Under the pieces are notes generated by a model. That model worked only from the letters and a program-made list of their open reading frames with translations. It made no database searches and had not been told where the DNA came from. Of a DNA stretch of 64,000 nucleotides, positions 10,133 through 19,090 are shown in pieces; the first letter of the stretch is position 1; every line of letters starts with the position of its first letter. Made by a program: the position numbers and the translations under genes. This DNA comes from a bacterium. Its GTDB lineage: Bacteria > Desulfobacterota > Binatia > DP-6. The stretch is taken from positions 434,001 through 498,000 of the forward strand of contig JAHCID010000002.1 in the NCBI GenBank assembly GCA_026129405.1, read 5' to 3'.

Positions 10133-11046
10133 TCAGCGACGGCGTTTCAGACACGACTTCCGTGCATTCAGCGCACGACGGACGGCGCGCTTCGCCTTCA
10201 GCGCCCCGGTGCCGAGCGCCGTGTCCAGCCGGTCGGGCGTGTTCGTGAACAGGCCGTCGACGCCGCCGCGAGCAGGGTCGCCATCTCGCCGGGGTCGTCC
10301 ACCGTGTAGGGATGCATGGCGAGGCAGCGCACGTGCGCGGCCGCGACCAGCGACGCGTCGACCGTGGACGCGATCGCGCCGACGCCGACGGCGTACCCCG
10401 CGACGTCGTCCAGCACCCGATCGCGCGTCGCCGCCGGCACGAGCGGCACGAGCTGGACGAGGGGCAGCGACGGCTCCAGCGCATGCAGGCGCTGGAGGCT
10501 CGCCGGGCTGAACGACTGGATCAGCACGCGCCAGCGGCGTGCGGGACGCAGCAGGCGATGGCGGCGGAGCAGGGCGAGCAGGCGTTCCTCCATGCGATCC
10601 GCGGTGTCGGGGCTCTTGGTCTCGATGTAGTAGCTCGCGCGCCGCCGGTAGCGCCGGAAGACCTCCTCGAGCGTGGGGATGCGCAAGCCCACGTACTCGG
10701 GCCTGGCGCGGTCGGGGTAGCGCTCGTTGAACCAGGTGCCGACGTCGCAGGTCGCGAGCTGCGCGAGGGTCTTCGTCGCGACCGGGCCGGTGCAGGCATC
10801 GGCCGGGCCGCGTGCGGTGCGGTCGAGCGTGTCGTCGTGCAGCACGACGAGGACGCCGTCGCTCGTCAGCTGGAGGTCCTGCTCGATGTAGTCGGCGCCC
10901 ATCGCCAGCGCCATGTCGTAGGCCGGCAGGGTGTGCTCGGGCGCGTAGGCCGAGGCGCCGCGGTGGCCGATGTTCACGACCGCCGCGGCGGGCACGACGA
11001 GCCCCGCGAGCAGCATGAGGACGAGCGTCGTGACCGGGGGTCGCAC
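10133..11046 (-). pseudogene. Glycerophosphodiester phosphodiesterase, frameshifted near its end
   Basis: The intact part encodes a signal peptide and a GDPD TIM barrel: IGHRGASAYAPEHTLPAY, ADYIEQDLQLTSDGVLVVLHDDTLDRT and IETKSP are the family's catalytic and metal-binding blocks (HRG, E-D, HD). Such enzymes hydrolyse glycerophosphodiesters to glycerol-3-phosphate outside the cytoplasm. Within 10258-10270, in a GCGGCGGCG run, one base is missing. Before it the protein reads DPGEMATLLAA; the expected continuation GVDGLFTNTPDRLDTALGTG lies in another frame and ends at 10133. Without correction the product gains a foreign tail and ends at 10198. The indel lies in a simple GC run, so a sequencing error is as likely as a real mutation. 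GTG was chosen as start because it opens the signal peptide. Confidence 0.75.
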
Positions 11047-11222
11047 GGGGCACGCATAGCCGGGGTCCGTGCGCCCGGTCCACCTGCGCGTACGCCGGCA
11101 CGCTACACGGTTGCGGGGACGCCCTCGGCGAGCGGCGCCCGCAGGCCCCGCGCGATGTCGATCCGCGCTGACCTCCTTCGTCGTCGTCCCGAGCGGGATG
11201 CTCCCCGCGGGAAAGGACGGCA

Positions 11223-11768
11223 ATGCGCGAGCTGATCGTCAGAGCACACCTGTCCGTCGACGGCTTCGTCGGCGGCCCGGACGGGGCGGTGGAGTGGGTC
11301 TTCGACAGCATGGACGAGGCGGCCGTGCGCGACACGGTCGCGACCCTCGCCGGAGCGGGCACGCACGCCATGGGGGCGGTCACCTACCGCGACATGGCGG
11401 CCCACTGGCCGACCTCGGACGAGGCCTACGCCCCGCCCATGAACGACGTGCCGAAGGTCGTCTTCGCGCGCTCGCCCATCGACACGCCGTGGGGCGAGGT
11501 GCGGGTCGCGGCCGGCGACATGGCCGAGGAGGTGCGCCGGCTGAAGGCCGAGCCGGGCGGCTACGTCCTGGCCCACGGCGGGTCGCGGTTCTTCCAGGCC
11601 CTCGCGGCGACCGGGCTGGTCGACGAGTACCGGCTCCTCGTCCATCCCGTCGTCCTCGGCGCCGGGCTGCCTCTGTTCGCGCCGCAGCGGGTCCCGCAGC
11701 GGCTCGCGCTGGTCGGGACGACGCGGTTTCCCTGCGGCGCGATCGCGTGCGTCTACCGTTCCGCGTGA
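11223..11768 (+). CDS. RibD C-terminal/dihydrofolate-reductase-like protein
   Basis: A 181-residue single-domain protein of the RibD_C (bacterial-type DHFR-fold) family. It shows the N-terminal strand and substrate loop LIVRAHLSVDGFV, the central KVVFARSP strand, a nucleotide-binding GGYVLAHGGSRFFQALAATGL and the C-terminal LVDEYRLLVHPVVLGAGLPLF. Family members are NADPH-dependent reductases; short stand-alone versions such as this one are rarely characterised, and it is not part of a riboflavin operon here. An AAAGGA ribosome-binding site precedes the ATG. It is followed 50 bases later by the carbamoyltransferase-like gene, so the two may share a transcript. Confidence 0.8.
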   Translation: MRELIVRAHLSVDGFVGGPDGAVEWVFDSMDEAAVRDTVATLAGAGTHAMGAVTYRDMAAHWPTSDEAYAPPMNDVPKVVFARSPIDTPWGEVRVAAGDMAEEVRRLKAEPGGYVLAHGGSRFFQALAATGLVDEYRLLVHPVVLGAGLPLFAPQRVPQRLALVGTTRFPCGAIACVYRSA

Positions 11769-11817
11769 GTGGTGCGCCGGACGGTCGGGTGATAGCGCTC
11801 GGCCCGCGGGGGCCGCG

Positions 11818-12750
11818 ATGCTGCACTTCCTCTCGTTACGGGACTGGGGCGCCGCGCGCGCCGTCGAGACGCTCGACCGGGCCGACGTGTTGAGCGCCCT
11901 GTGGCGCGACGACCGCATGCCGCAGAGTCTCGCCGGCGTTCGCGTCGCCCTGTGGTTCCCGGACGGCGGCTTCCGCAATCGGCTCGCGTTCGAGCTGGGA
12001 GCGCAGGCGATGGGCGCCATCGTCGCCTACATGCCCGGCGAGGTCGGCGCCCCGGAGCCGGTCGACGACGTCGCCGCGTACCTCGCCAACTGGTTCGACG
12101 TCCTCGTCGTGCGCACGTGGGGACACGCGGATCTCGTGCGTCTGGCCGCGTCCGAGCGCCTGCCGGTCGTCAACGGGCGCACCGCCGAGGGACATCCGTG
12201 CGAGATCCTGGGCGACCTTCTGCACCTCCGCCGGCGGCGCGGCACGCTGGACGGTCTCGCGGTGGCCTACGTCGGCCCCGCGTCGAACATCGGCACGAGC
12301 TGGCTCGAGGCGGCGTCGATCCTGCCGATCCGCGTGGTGCAGGTGTGCCCGCCCGGATACGAGACCGCGCCCGCGCTGCTCGCCGAGCTGCGTGCGGGCG
12401 CCGCCGGCACGCTCGCGGTGTCGCACGACCTCGACGACGCGCTCCGCGACGTGGACGTGATCTACACCGACTGCTGGCCCTCGTCTCGGCCCGGGGAGAC
12501 GCGGGACGACGTGGCGCGCGCCTTCCGGCCGTACCGCATCGACGTGCGCCACCTGGAGCGCCTGCGCGACGACGGCGTGTTCCTGCCGTGCCCGCCGGTC
12601 ACCCGTGGCGAGGAGGTCACGGCCGCCGCGATGTCGTCGCCGCGCTGCGAGAGCCCCGCCGCCAAGGAGCGGCTGCTGCACGTGCAGAACGCGATCCTGG
12701 AGCGCGTCGCCCTCGACACCGGAGCCGTTTCGGACGTCGACCGTCGCTGA
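11818..12750 (+). CDS. Ornithine/aspartate carbamoyltransferase homologue with altered active-site motifs
   Basis: A 310-residue two-domain protein aligned end to end with ornithine carbamoyltransferases: LHFLSLRDW start, VVRTWGHADL, VVNGRTAEGHPCEILGDLL, LAVAYVGPASNIGTSWLEAA, DVIYTDCW, and terminal ERLLHVQNAILE. Yet the carbamoyl-phosphate motif S-T-R-T-R reads G-F-R-N-R (51-55): both arginines are kept but the phosphate-binding Ser and Thr are lost. HPCQ reads HPCE, and the catalytic HCLPxxRG block reads PCPPVTRG (258-264). It therefore probably does not make citrulline from ornithine in the usual way. It may act on another acceptor or be non-catalytic. No arginine or pyrimidine gene is adjacent. 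The start ATG has only a weak upstream GGGGG run. Confidence 0.75.
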   Translation: MLHFLSLRDWGAARAVETLDRADVLSALWRDDRMPQSLAGVRVALWFPDGGFRNRLAFELGAQAMGAIVAYMPGEVGAPEPVDDVAAYLANWFDVLVVRTWGHADLVRLAASERLPVVNGRTAEGHPCEILGDLLHLRRRRGTLDGLAVAYVGPASNIGTSWLEAASILPIRVVQVCPPGYETAPALLAELRAGAAGTLAVSHDLDDALRDVDVIYTDCWPSSRPGETRDDVARAFRPYRIDVRHLERLRDDGVFLPCPPVTRGEEVTAAAMSSPRCESPAAKERLLHVQNAILERVALDTGAVSDVDRR

Positions 12751-12803
12751 TCGTTCGCCGTCCGGGTCGGGCTCGAAACCCCCTGCCTGGTGGCGAGCCG
12801 CCG

Positions 12804-13241
12804 TCAGCCCGAGCCCGGCTCCACCCGCCGCATCACGAGCGGATTCGGGTTCGCGGCCGTCGTGCCGCCGCTGCCGTACGGACGCGTGATGGCCTCGAGC
12901 AGGTGGCCGTTCGGATCCGGGAAGTAGACGCCGCGGCCGTCGTCCCACGTGTTGATCTGGTTCGGATGCTGCCGGTGGGGGTCGGACCAGTACGGGAGGC
13001 CGCGCTCCTGGATGCGCGCGAAGATCGCGTCGAACTCGGCTTCGCTCACGAGGAACGCGTAGTGCTGGGCGGCGATGGTGCCGTCGTCGGCGAGGAAGTC
13101 GAGCGAGGTGTCGCCGACCTGGACGATGGCGAACGGCCCGAGCAGCTGCGGGGACGGCAGGCCGAGCATCTCGGCGAGGAACAGCGCGGACCCGTCGCGG
13201 TCCTTCGCGCTGACGATGGTGTGATTCAGGCGGACGGCCAT
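12804..13241 (-). CDS. VOC-family (glyoxalase/dioxygenase-like) protein
   Basis: A 145-residue vicinal-oxygen-chelate protein with two beta-alpha-beta-beta-beta halves. The first begins RLNHTIVSAKDRDGSALFLAEMLGLP and supplies the metal-ligand His. The second contains HYAFLVSEAEFDAIFARI and ends YFPDPNGHLLEAITRPY, with the Glu ligand in HLLEAIT. The DDGRGVYFPDPNGHLLE pattern is typical of ring-cleavage dioxygenase and glyoxalase relatives. The start at MAVRLNH is supported by a GGAGGAG ribosome-binding site. It is convergent with the carbamoyltransferase homologue. The substrate is unknown. Confidence 0.8.
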   Translation of the reverse strand: MAVRLNHTIVSAKDRDGSALFLAEMLGLPSPQLLGPFAIVQVGDTSLDFLADDGTIAAQHYAFLVSEAEFDAIFARIQERGLPYWSDPHRQHPNQINTWDDGRGVYFPDPNGHLLEAITRPYGSGGTTAANPNPLVMRRVEPGSG

Positions 13242-13363
13242 GCGGGCGCTCCTCCGGGTCGGGGATGCCACTCAGCCTAGGACGGACGGACCGGTGCGCA
13301 AAGCCCCGTTGCGGCCGGGAGGCTTCGGCCCGCCGCCGCCCGTCCCAGCGCGGCGACGTCGAA

Positions 13364-13837
13364 TCAGCGGCGGACGACCATCGCGAAGATCACTACCAGG
13401 AGCAGCAGCATCGCCGCGATGAAGAAGCCGGCGAAGGTGCGGAAGCCCGAGACGTTGTCGTTGACGCTCGCGACGTCGTCCCTCAGCTGCGCGAGCTGCT
13501 GGCGCAGGCTCGACAGCTCGACGTAGAGGCCCTTCACTTCTTCACGGGCCTTCGTGATCTGCTCCTGGTTCGCGGTGATCTGATCCTTCATGTCGGCGAC
13601 CAGGCCGGGCACCGCGTCGACGCCCTCCTTGATGCCCCACACCTGCTCGCCGACCCATTTCTGATGGTCGGCCATCTGGGTCAGCAGGCGCTGCTCCGGG
13701 CTCGGCGCGGCGGTGGGCGCGGGCTTCGCGGTGGTGGCCGCGGCGCGCCGGGCGGTCTGCGCGTCCGCCGTGCCGGCGGAGGCCGCGAGCAGGAGGCACG
13801 CGACGAGCACGATCGGAAGCGACCCGCGTCGATGCAT
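13364..13837 (-). CDS. Exported coiled-coil protein with a C-terminal membrane anchor
   Basis: A 157-residue protein of unknown function. It has a signal peptide (LPIVLVACLLLAASAGTADAQ), a Pro/Ala/Thr-rich stretch (to about residue 50) and a heptad-like helical region (QITANQEQITKAREEVKGLY, LSSLRQQLAQLRDDVASVND). One strongly hydrophobic helix (FFIAAMLLLLVVIFAMVV) follows before a terminal RR. It would sit in the periplasm anchored by its C-terminus, with a rod-like coiled coil that probably oligomerises. It lies 46 bases downstream of asnS on the same strand, going 13837 to 13364, so it could be the second gene of that transcript. No family was recognised. Confidence 0.7.
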   Translation of the reverse strand: MHRRGSLPIVLVACLLLAASAGTADAQTARRAAATTAKPAPTAAPSPEQRLLTQMADHQKWVGEQVWGIKEGVDAVPGLVADMKDQITANQEQITKAREEVKGLYVELSSLRQQLAQLRDDVASVNDNVSGFRTFAGFFIAAMLLLLVVIFAMVVRR

Positions 13838-13883
13838 CGACCGCCGGGTTTATGTGCGCCCCCGGAGGGGGTCAAGGACGCGG

Positions 13884-15191
13884 CTACGGCCGCAGACGCT
13901 CGAGCAGCCGCGGGAACGGGATGGTCTCGCGCACGTGGTGCAGGCCGCAGAGCCAGGTCACGCAGCGCTCGATGCCCATGCCGAAGCCCGCGTGCGGCAC
14001 CGAGCCGAAGCGACGGAGGTCGAGGTACCAGGCGAAGGCCTCGCGCGGCAGCTCGTGCTCGGCGATCTTCGCCTCGAGCACGGCGAGGTCGTCCTCGCGC
14101 TGGCCGCCGCCGATGACCTCGCCGTAGCCCTCGGGCGCGAGCACGTCGACGCACAGGGCGAGGCGCGGGTCGGCGGCATCCTGCTTCATGTAGAAGGCCT
14201 TCACCGCCATCGGGTAGCGGTGGACCATCACCGGGCGGTCGAACTGCTGCGACAGCGTGGTCTCGGCCTCGGCGCCGAAGTCGTCGCCCCACGGCACGGT
14301 GACGCCCTGGGCCGCGAGCAGCGCGAGCGCCTCGTCGTAGGTGATGCGCGGGAACGGCTTGCGGATCTTCTCGAGCGCGGCGGTGTCGCGCTCGAGCACG
14401 TGCAGCTCCGGCCGGCGGCGCTCGAGCACGCGCGTGACGACGTGGCAGAGGAAGTCCTCGGCCAGGTCCATGTCCTCGTCGAGGCCGGCGAACGCCATCT
14501 CGGGCTCGACCATCCAGAACTCGGTGAGATGCCGGCGCGTCTTCGACTTCTCGGCGCGGAACGTCGGCCCGAAGACGTAGACCTTGCCGAACGCGAGCGC
14601 GCCGGCCTCGCCGTAGAGCTGGCCGCTCTGCGTGAGGTAGGCCGGCTCCCCGAAGTAGTCGACGGGGAAGAGCGTGCTCGTGCCCTCGCACGCCGCGGGC
14701 GTGAGGATCGGGGCGTCGAAGCCGAGGAAGCCGTGCTCGTCGAGGTACTCGCGGCAGGCGCGGATCACCTCGGCGCGGATGCGCAGCACGGCGTGCTGGC
14801 GGCTCGAGCGCAGCCACAGGTGGCGGTGCTCGAGCAGGAACGCGGTGCCGTGGTCCTTCGGGCTGATCGGGAACTCGTCGGCGGGGCGGTGCAGGATGCG
14901 CAGGTCGCTGACGCCGAGCTCGAAGCCGAGGTGGGAGCGTGCGTCGGCGCGCACGCTGCCGGTGACCGCGAGCGCGGTCTCCTGCGGCAGGTGGTCGGCG
15001 AGGGCGAAGGTCTCCGGCGGGACGTCCTGCTTGCCCATCACGCACTGGATCGTGCCGCTGCCGTCGCGGACCTGGAGGAAGTGGATCCTGCCGCTCGAGC
15101 GTCGCGCGGCGAGCCAGCCCTGGAGCGTGACCGTCTCCCCGGTGTGCTCCCCGATGTTCTCCACCCGCACCGCGTTCGCCATGGCCGGCAT
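13884..15191 (-). CDS. asnS: Asparaginyl-tRNA synthetase
   Basis: A 435-residue class IIb aminoacyl-tRNA synthetase that charges tRNA-Asn. An N-terminal OB-fold anticodon-binding domain ([20 protein letters not shown], residues 20-105) precedes the class II catalytic core. Motif 2 is visible in [20 protein letters not shown] and motif 3 in [20 protein letters not shown]. AsnS rather than AspS is indicated by [11 protein letters not shown], the [11 protein letters not shown] continuation and the [10 protein letters not shown] ending. The presence of AsnS suggests direct charging rather than only tRNA-dependent transamidation. Two starts are possible, MPAMANAV or MANAV three codons later; neither has a strong ribosome-binding site. 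Confidence 0.95.
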   Translation of the reverse strand: MPAMANAVRVENIGEHTGETVTLQGWLAARRSSGRIHFLQVRDGSGTIQCVMGKQDVPPETFALADHLPQETALAVTGSVRADARSHLGFELGVSDLRILHRPADEFPISPKDHGTAFLLEHRHLWLRSSRQHAVLRIRAEVIRACREYLDEHGFLGFDAPILTPAACEGTSTLFPVDYFGEPAYLTQSGQLYGEAGALAFGKVYVFGPTFRAEKSKTRRHLTEFWMVEPEMAFAGLDEDMDLAEDFLCHVVTRVLERRRPELHVLERDTAALEKIRKPFPRITYDEALALLAAQGVTVPWGDDFGAEAETTLSQQFDRPVMVHRYPMAVKAFYMKQDAADPRLALCVDVLAPEGYGEVIGGGQREDDLAVLEAKIAEHELPREAFAWYLDLRRFGSVPHAGFGMGIERCVTWLCGLHHVRETIPFPRLLERLRP

Positions 15192-15356
15192 GTAGCAGAG
15201 GCGCCGGCGGATGGCATCGGCGCGCGGCGGGTTGCGGGCTCGCCCCGGTCGTGACGCACGCCGGCGGTGAGCGGCGGCGTGCGTGCGCCGCGCCCCTTCG
15301 CGCCCGAGCCCGCATCCCTGGCTCCGGCCGAGTGGCTTTTGCTAGGGTCCGCCGCC

Positions 15357-16496
15357 ATGCTGGGATTCACCCTGAGCGAAGAGCAGGAAGCCTTTCGGGC
15401 CGCGGTCCGGAGCTTCGCCGAGAAGTCGCTGGCGCCGTTCGTCGAGGAGCTGGAGGCGCGCGAGCAGTTCCCGATGGACCAGTTCCGCGAGCTGGGCCGG
15501 CTCGGCTACCTCGGCGTCGGCTACCCCGAGGAGATCGGCGGCAGCGGCGGCGACATGGTGATGCGCTGCCTCCTCATCGAGGAGATCGCGCGCGTCAACT
15601 GCGGCTTCGCCGCGGCGCTGCTCGCCCACGTCGGCCTCGGCTGCCTGCCGCTCATGAAGTTCGGCACCGAGGGGCAGAAGGAGCAGTATCTCGGACCTGC
15701 GCTGCGCGGCGAGAAGCTCGGCTGCTGGGGGCTCTCCGAGCCCAACTCGGGCTCCGACGCCGCCTCGATCCGCAGCACCGCCGTGCGCGACGGCGACCAC
15801 TACGTGATCAACGGCGCGAAGATGTTCATCACCAACGGCACCATCGCCGACTACTGCCTCATCGCCGCGTACACCGACCGCTCGCGGCGCGGCGACGGCA
15901 TCAGCACGTTCGTCGTCGACACGAAGACGCCGGGCTTCGTCGTCTCGCGCAAGCTCAAGAAGGCCGGCCACCACACCTCGGAGACCGCGGCGCTCACGTT
16001 CGAGGACCTGCGCGTGCCGGCGACGGCGCTCCTCGGCGGCGTCGAGGGCGGCTTCAAGCAGGTGACGGGCGCGCTCGAGGGCGGCCGCATCACGCACGCG
16101 GCGCGCTCGTGCGGGGTCTCGCAGGCGGCCCTCGAAGCGGCGCTCGCCTATGCCAAAGAGCGCGAGCAGTTCGGCCAGAAGATCGCCAAGTTCCAGGCCA
16201 TCCGCTTCAAGCTCGCGCGCATGGCGATGGACGTCGAGCACGCCCGTCTCACGATGTGGCGCGCCGCCTGGCTCTTCGACCGCGGCCCCTGCATGCGCGA
16301 GGCGGCGATGGCGAAGCTCTTCTGCTCGGAGGTCGCCCAGCACGTCACCTGGGAGGCGATGCAGGTCTTCGGCGGCTACGGCTACATCACCGAGTTCCCC
16401 GTCGAGCGCTACTGGCGCGACGCGCGCCTCATGACCATCACCGAGGGCACGAGCGAGATCCAGCAGGTGATCATCGCGCGCGAGCTGGGCCTGTAG
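15357..16496 (+). CDS. Acyl-CoA dehydrogenase (short/medium-chain type)
   Basis: A 379-residue FAD enzyme of beta-oxidation or amino-acid catabolism, introducing the alpha-beta double bond in acyl-CoA and passing electrons to ETF. Seen: the FAD/substrate segment CWGLSEPNSGSDAASI, GAKMFITNGTIADY, REQFGQKIAKFQAIRFKLARM, and the C-terminal QVFGGYGYITEFPVERYWRD. The catalytic base is in ITEGTSEIQQ (E363), the location used in short- and medium-chain enzymes. The ATG was chosen because the family begins near FTLSEEQEAFR and a weak AGGG lies upstream. It is followed closely by an MFS transporter gene on the same strand. Confidence 0.93.
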   Translation: MLGFTLSEEQEAFRAAVRSFAEKSLAPFVEELEAREQFPMDQFRELGRLGYLGVGYPEEIGGSGGDMVMRCLLIEEIARVNCGFAAALLAHVGLGCLPLMKFGTEGQKEQYLGPALRGEKLGCWGLSEPNSGSDAASIRSTAVRDGDHYVINGAKMFITNGTIADYCLIAAYTDRSRRGDGISTFVVDTKTPGFVVSRKLKKAGHHTSETAALTFEDLRVPATALLGGVEGGFKQVTGALEGGRITHAARSCGVSQAALEAALAYAKEREQFGQKIAKFQAIRFKLARMAMDVEHARLTMWRAAWLFDRGPCMREAAMAKLFCSEVAQHVTWEAMQVFGGYGYITEFPVERYWRDARLMTITEGTSEIQQVIIARELGL

Positions 16497-16542
16497 GAGC
16501 GGGTCTTGGCCTGCGGGGCCGGCTGCGCTCGACTGGGGTGCG

Positions 16543-17967
16543 GTGACGACGCTGCGCACGAATCTGCCGGCGCGGCTCGACCGGCTGCCGTTCGGGCGTT
16601 GGCACTGGCGGGTCGTCGTCGCACTCGGGATCACGTGGATCCTCGACGGGCTCGAGGTGACGATCGTCGGCGCGGTCGCGAGCGTGCTCACGAAGGCGGA
16701 TACGCTCGCGCTCACCGACACGCAGGTGGGCTTCGCGGCGAGCGCGTACCTCGCCGGCGCCATCGGCGGGGCGCTCGTCTTCGGGCGCCTGAGCGACCGC
16801 TACGGGCGCAAGCGGCTCTTCCTCGTCACGCTCGGCGTCTACCTCGTGGCGACGCTGCTGACGGCGTGCACGACGGGTCCATGGTCGTTCGCGCTCATGC
16901 GCGCGCTGACCGGCGCCGGCATCGGCGGCGAGTACGCCGCGATCAACTCCGCCATCGACGAGCTGCTGCCCGCACGCGTGCGCGGCCACGCCGACCTCGC
17001 CATCAACGGCTCGTACTGGCTCGGCGCGGCGTTGGGCGCGCTGCTCAGCATCGTGCTGCTCGACGAGCGGCTGATCCCGCCCGCGCTCGGCTGGCGCCTC
17101 GCGTTCTCGCTCGGCGCCGTGCTCGGGCTCGCGATCATCCTGATCCGCCGGCACCTGCCCGAGAGCCCCCGCTGGCTCATCCTGCACGGGCGCGTCGCCG
17201 AGGCCGAGGCGATCGTCTCCGCCATCGAGCGCGCGGTGATCGGCGATCCCGCGCGCCTGGGGCCGCCGCCGCCGGCGGTCGAGATGCGGGCGCTCGGCAC
17301 CGTCGGCTACGGGCACATCGCGCGCGTCCTGCTGTCGCGCTTCCGCACGCGCTCGTACCTGGGCGTGACCCTCATGTTCGCGCAGGCGTTCGCCTACAAC
17401 GCCATCTTCTTCACGTACGCGCTCGTGCTGACGCGCTTCCACGGCGTGCCGCCGTCGCACGCGGGGTGGTACCTGCTGCCGTTCGCGGCGGGGAACTTCC
17501 TCGGGCCCCTGCTCCTCGGGCGGCTGTTCGACGTCGTCGGGCGGCGCCCGATGATCACGCTGTGCTACGGGACGTCGGGCGTGCTCCTCGCTGCGACGGG
17601 CTGGGCGTTCCAGGCCGGGCTGCTCACGGCGACGACGCAGACGCTCGCCTGGTCGGCCTGCTTCTTCGTGGCGTCGGCCGCGGCCAGCTCGGCGTACCTC
17701 ACCGTGAGCGAGCTCTTCCCCGTCGAGCTGCGCGCCACCGCCATCGCGCTCTTCTTCGCGGTCGGCACCGGCGCGGGCGGCGTGCTGGCGCCGACGTACT
17801 TCGCGCATCTCGTCGAGAGCGGCAGCGCGGCGCGCGTCTTCGTCGGCTATCTCACGGGCGCCGCGCTGATGGGGCTCGCGGCGTTGGCGGCGTGGGCCTG
17901 GGCGGTGCCGGCGGAGCGGCGCTCGCTCGAGGCCCTGAACGACGAGCTGCTCGATCGAGCGCCGTGA
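16543..17967 (+). CDS. MFS transporter (sugar-porter/metabolite-H+ symporter type)
   Basis: A 474-residue 12-helix major-facilitator permease in the inner membrane. The signature loops are present: GRLSDRYGRKRLFLVTLGVY between helices 2 and 3, GIGGEYAAINSAIDELLPARVRGH after helix 4, PESPRWLILHGR in the central loop, and GRLFDVVGRRPMITLCYG in the second half. These are the motifs of the sugar-porter and MHS/AAHS families, so an organic acid or aromatic substrate with proton coupling is plausible. It starts with GTG; the central cytoplasmic loop carries a PPPPA stretch. It follows an acyl-CoA dehydrogenase by 46 bases, which may reflect import of that enzyme's precursor. Confidence 0.9.
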   Translation: MTTLRTNLPARLDRLPFGRWHWRVVVALGITWILDGLEVTIVGAVASVLTKADTLALTDTQVGFAASAYLAGAIGGALVFGRLSDRYGRKRLFLVTLGVYLVATLLTACTTGPWSFALMRALTGAGIGGEYAAINSAIDELLPARVRGHADLAINGSYWLGAALGALLSIVLLDERLIPPALGWRLAFSLGAVLGLAIILIRRHLPESPRWLILHGRVAEAEAIVSAIERAVIGDPARLGPPPPAVEMRALGTVGYGHIARVLLSRFRTRSYLGVTLMFAQAFAYNAIFFTYALVLTRFHGVPPSHAGWYLLPFAAGNFLGPLLLGRLFDVVGRRPMITLCYGTSGVLLAATGWAFQAGLLTATTQTLAWSACFFVASAAASSAYLTVSELFPVELRATAIALFFAVGTGAGGVLAPTYFAHLVESGSAARVFVGYLTGAALMGLAALAAWAWAVPAERRSLEALNDELLDRAP

Positions 17968-18012
17968 GCCGGGGCCGTTGCATGCCTGCGCCGCGGCGCC
18001 GAGGATCGTCGC

Positions 18013-19029
18013 GTGCGACCCCTCGTGCTCGTCCTGGTGGCGCTGCTCCTAGCGTCGGTCCGAGCGGCCGACGACTGCGCGCGGCGGCTGCGTCCCGGCG
18101 ACGACGTCCAGGGCGCGGTCGCGCGTCTCGGCCGGGGCGGCGGCACGCTCTGCCTCGGGCCCGGCGAGTTCGCGCTGCCGGGCCCGCTCGCGATCACGCG
18201 CGATCGGGTGACGCTGCGGGGCGAGGGGACCGCGACCGTGCTGCGCCTCGCCGGCGGCGTGCAGGCGCCCGTCGTCATCGTCGGCGACCATACCCGCCGG
18301 ATCCCGGCGCGCCCGACCGCCGACGTCGCGCTCGAGCGCCTGCGCATCGTCGGCAGCGGCGCGGGCGACAGCGAGTTCGCGGCGGCGTTCCCCTATCTCA
18401 GCAACAGCGCCGTCGTGATCCGCACCGGGCTGCGCACGACGCTGCGCGGGCTCGACGTCGAAGCGTGCCGCAGCGCCTGCATCGTCACCGAGCACGATAC
18501 GCAGGAGCTGCTCGTCGAGGACTGCACCATCGCCGGCTCGACCTGGGACGGCATCGCGCTCAACCGGACCGCCCGCGCGCGCATCGTCGGCAACGTCGTG
18601 CGCGACAACACCGCGGCGGGCATCACCGCCGAGCACCTCGAGGACAGCGTCGTGGCGCGCAACCTGATCCGCGACAACCGCGCGCACGGCGTCTATCTGT
18701 CGGACTCGTATCGCAACCGCTTCCAGGCGAACCGCTTCGAGGGCAACACCAACGCCGGCGTGTTCCTCACCTGCGCGGTGCGCGACCGCGAGCCGGGCCG
18801 GGTGCGCTGCTGGGACGGCAGCATGAGCGCCGGCAACACGTTCACGGACGACGTCTTCGCCGGGAACCGGCGCACGTTCATCCTCGCACCCGACGCCGCC
18901 GCGCCGTGCACGAGGCCCGGCTTCGTGCCGAACGTCGCGCGCGACGAGACGTACGCCGGCGGGCCGCACGCCGACCAGGACGTCGTCCGCTTCGGCCGCT
19001 GCCTCGAGGGGCCGGGCACCGACCCGTAG
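18013..19029 (+). CDS. Secreted right-handed parallel beta-helix protein
   Basis: A 338-residue exported protein. The signal peptide (PLVLVLVALLLASVRA) is followed by a pectate-lyase-like beta-helix. Coils of about 22 residues are seen as LLVEDCTIAGSTWDGIALNR, ARARIVGNVVRDNTAAGITA, DSVVARNLIRDNRAHGVYLS and YRNRFQANRFEGNTNAGVFL, each ending with a stacked Asn or Ser. Four to six cysteines in the terminal parts suggest disulfides. Such NosD/CASH-type helices bind or cleave carbohydrates, but no catalytic set is obvious, so only the fold is claimed. It starts with GTG 45 bases after the MFS gene. Confidence 0.8.
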   Translation: MRPLVLVLVALLLASVRAADDCARRLRPGDDVQGAVARLGRGGGTLCLGPGEFALPGPLAITRDRVTLRGEGTATVLRLAGGVQAPVVIVGDHTRRIPARPTADVALERLRIVGSGAGDSEFAAAFPYLSNSAVVIRTGLRTTLRGLDVEACRSACIVTEHDTQELLVEDCTIAGSTWDGIALNRTARARIVGNVVRDNTAAGITAEHLEDSVVARNLIRDNRAHGVYLSDSYRNRFQANRFEGNTNAGVFLTCAVRDREPGRVRCWDGSMSAGNTFTDDVFAGNRRTFILAPDAAAPCTRPGFVPNVARDETYAGGPHADQDVVRFGRCLEGPGTDP

Positions 19030-19090
19030 CACGTGCCATGCGGGCGTCCGGCTTTTCGTCGACGCGAAGCCCCGGCATCATGCGGCGCGC

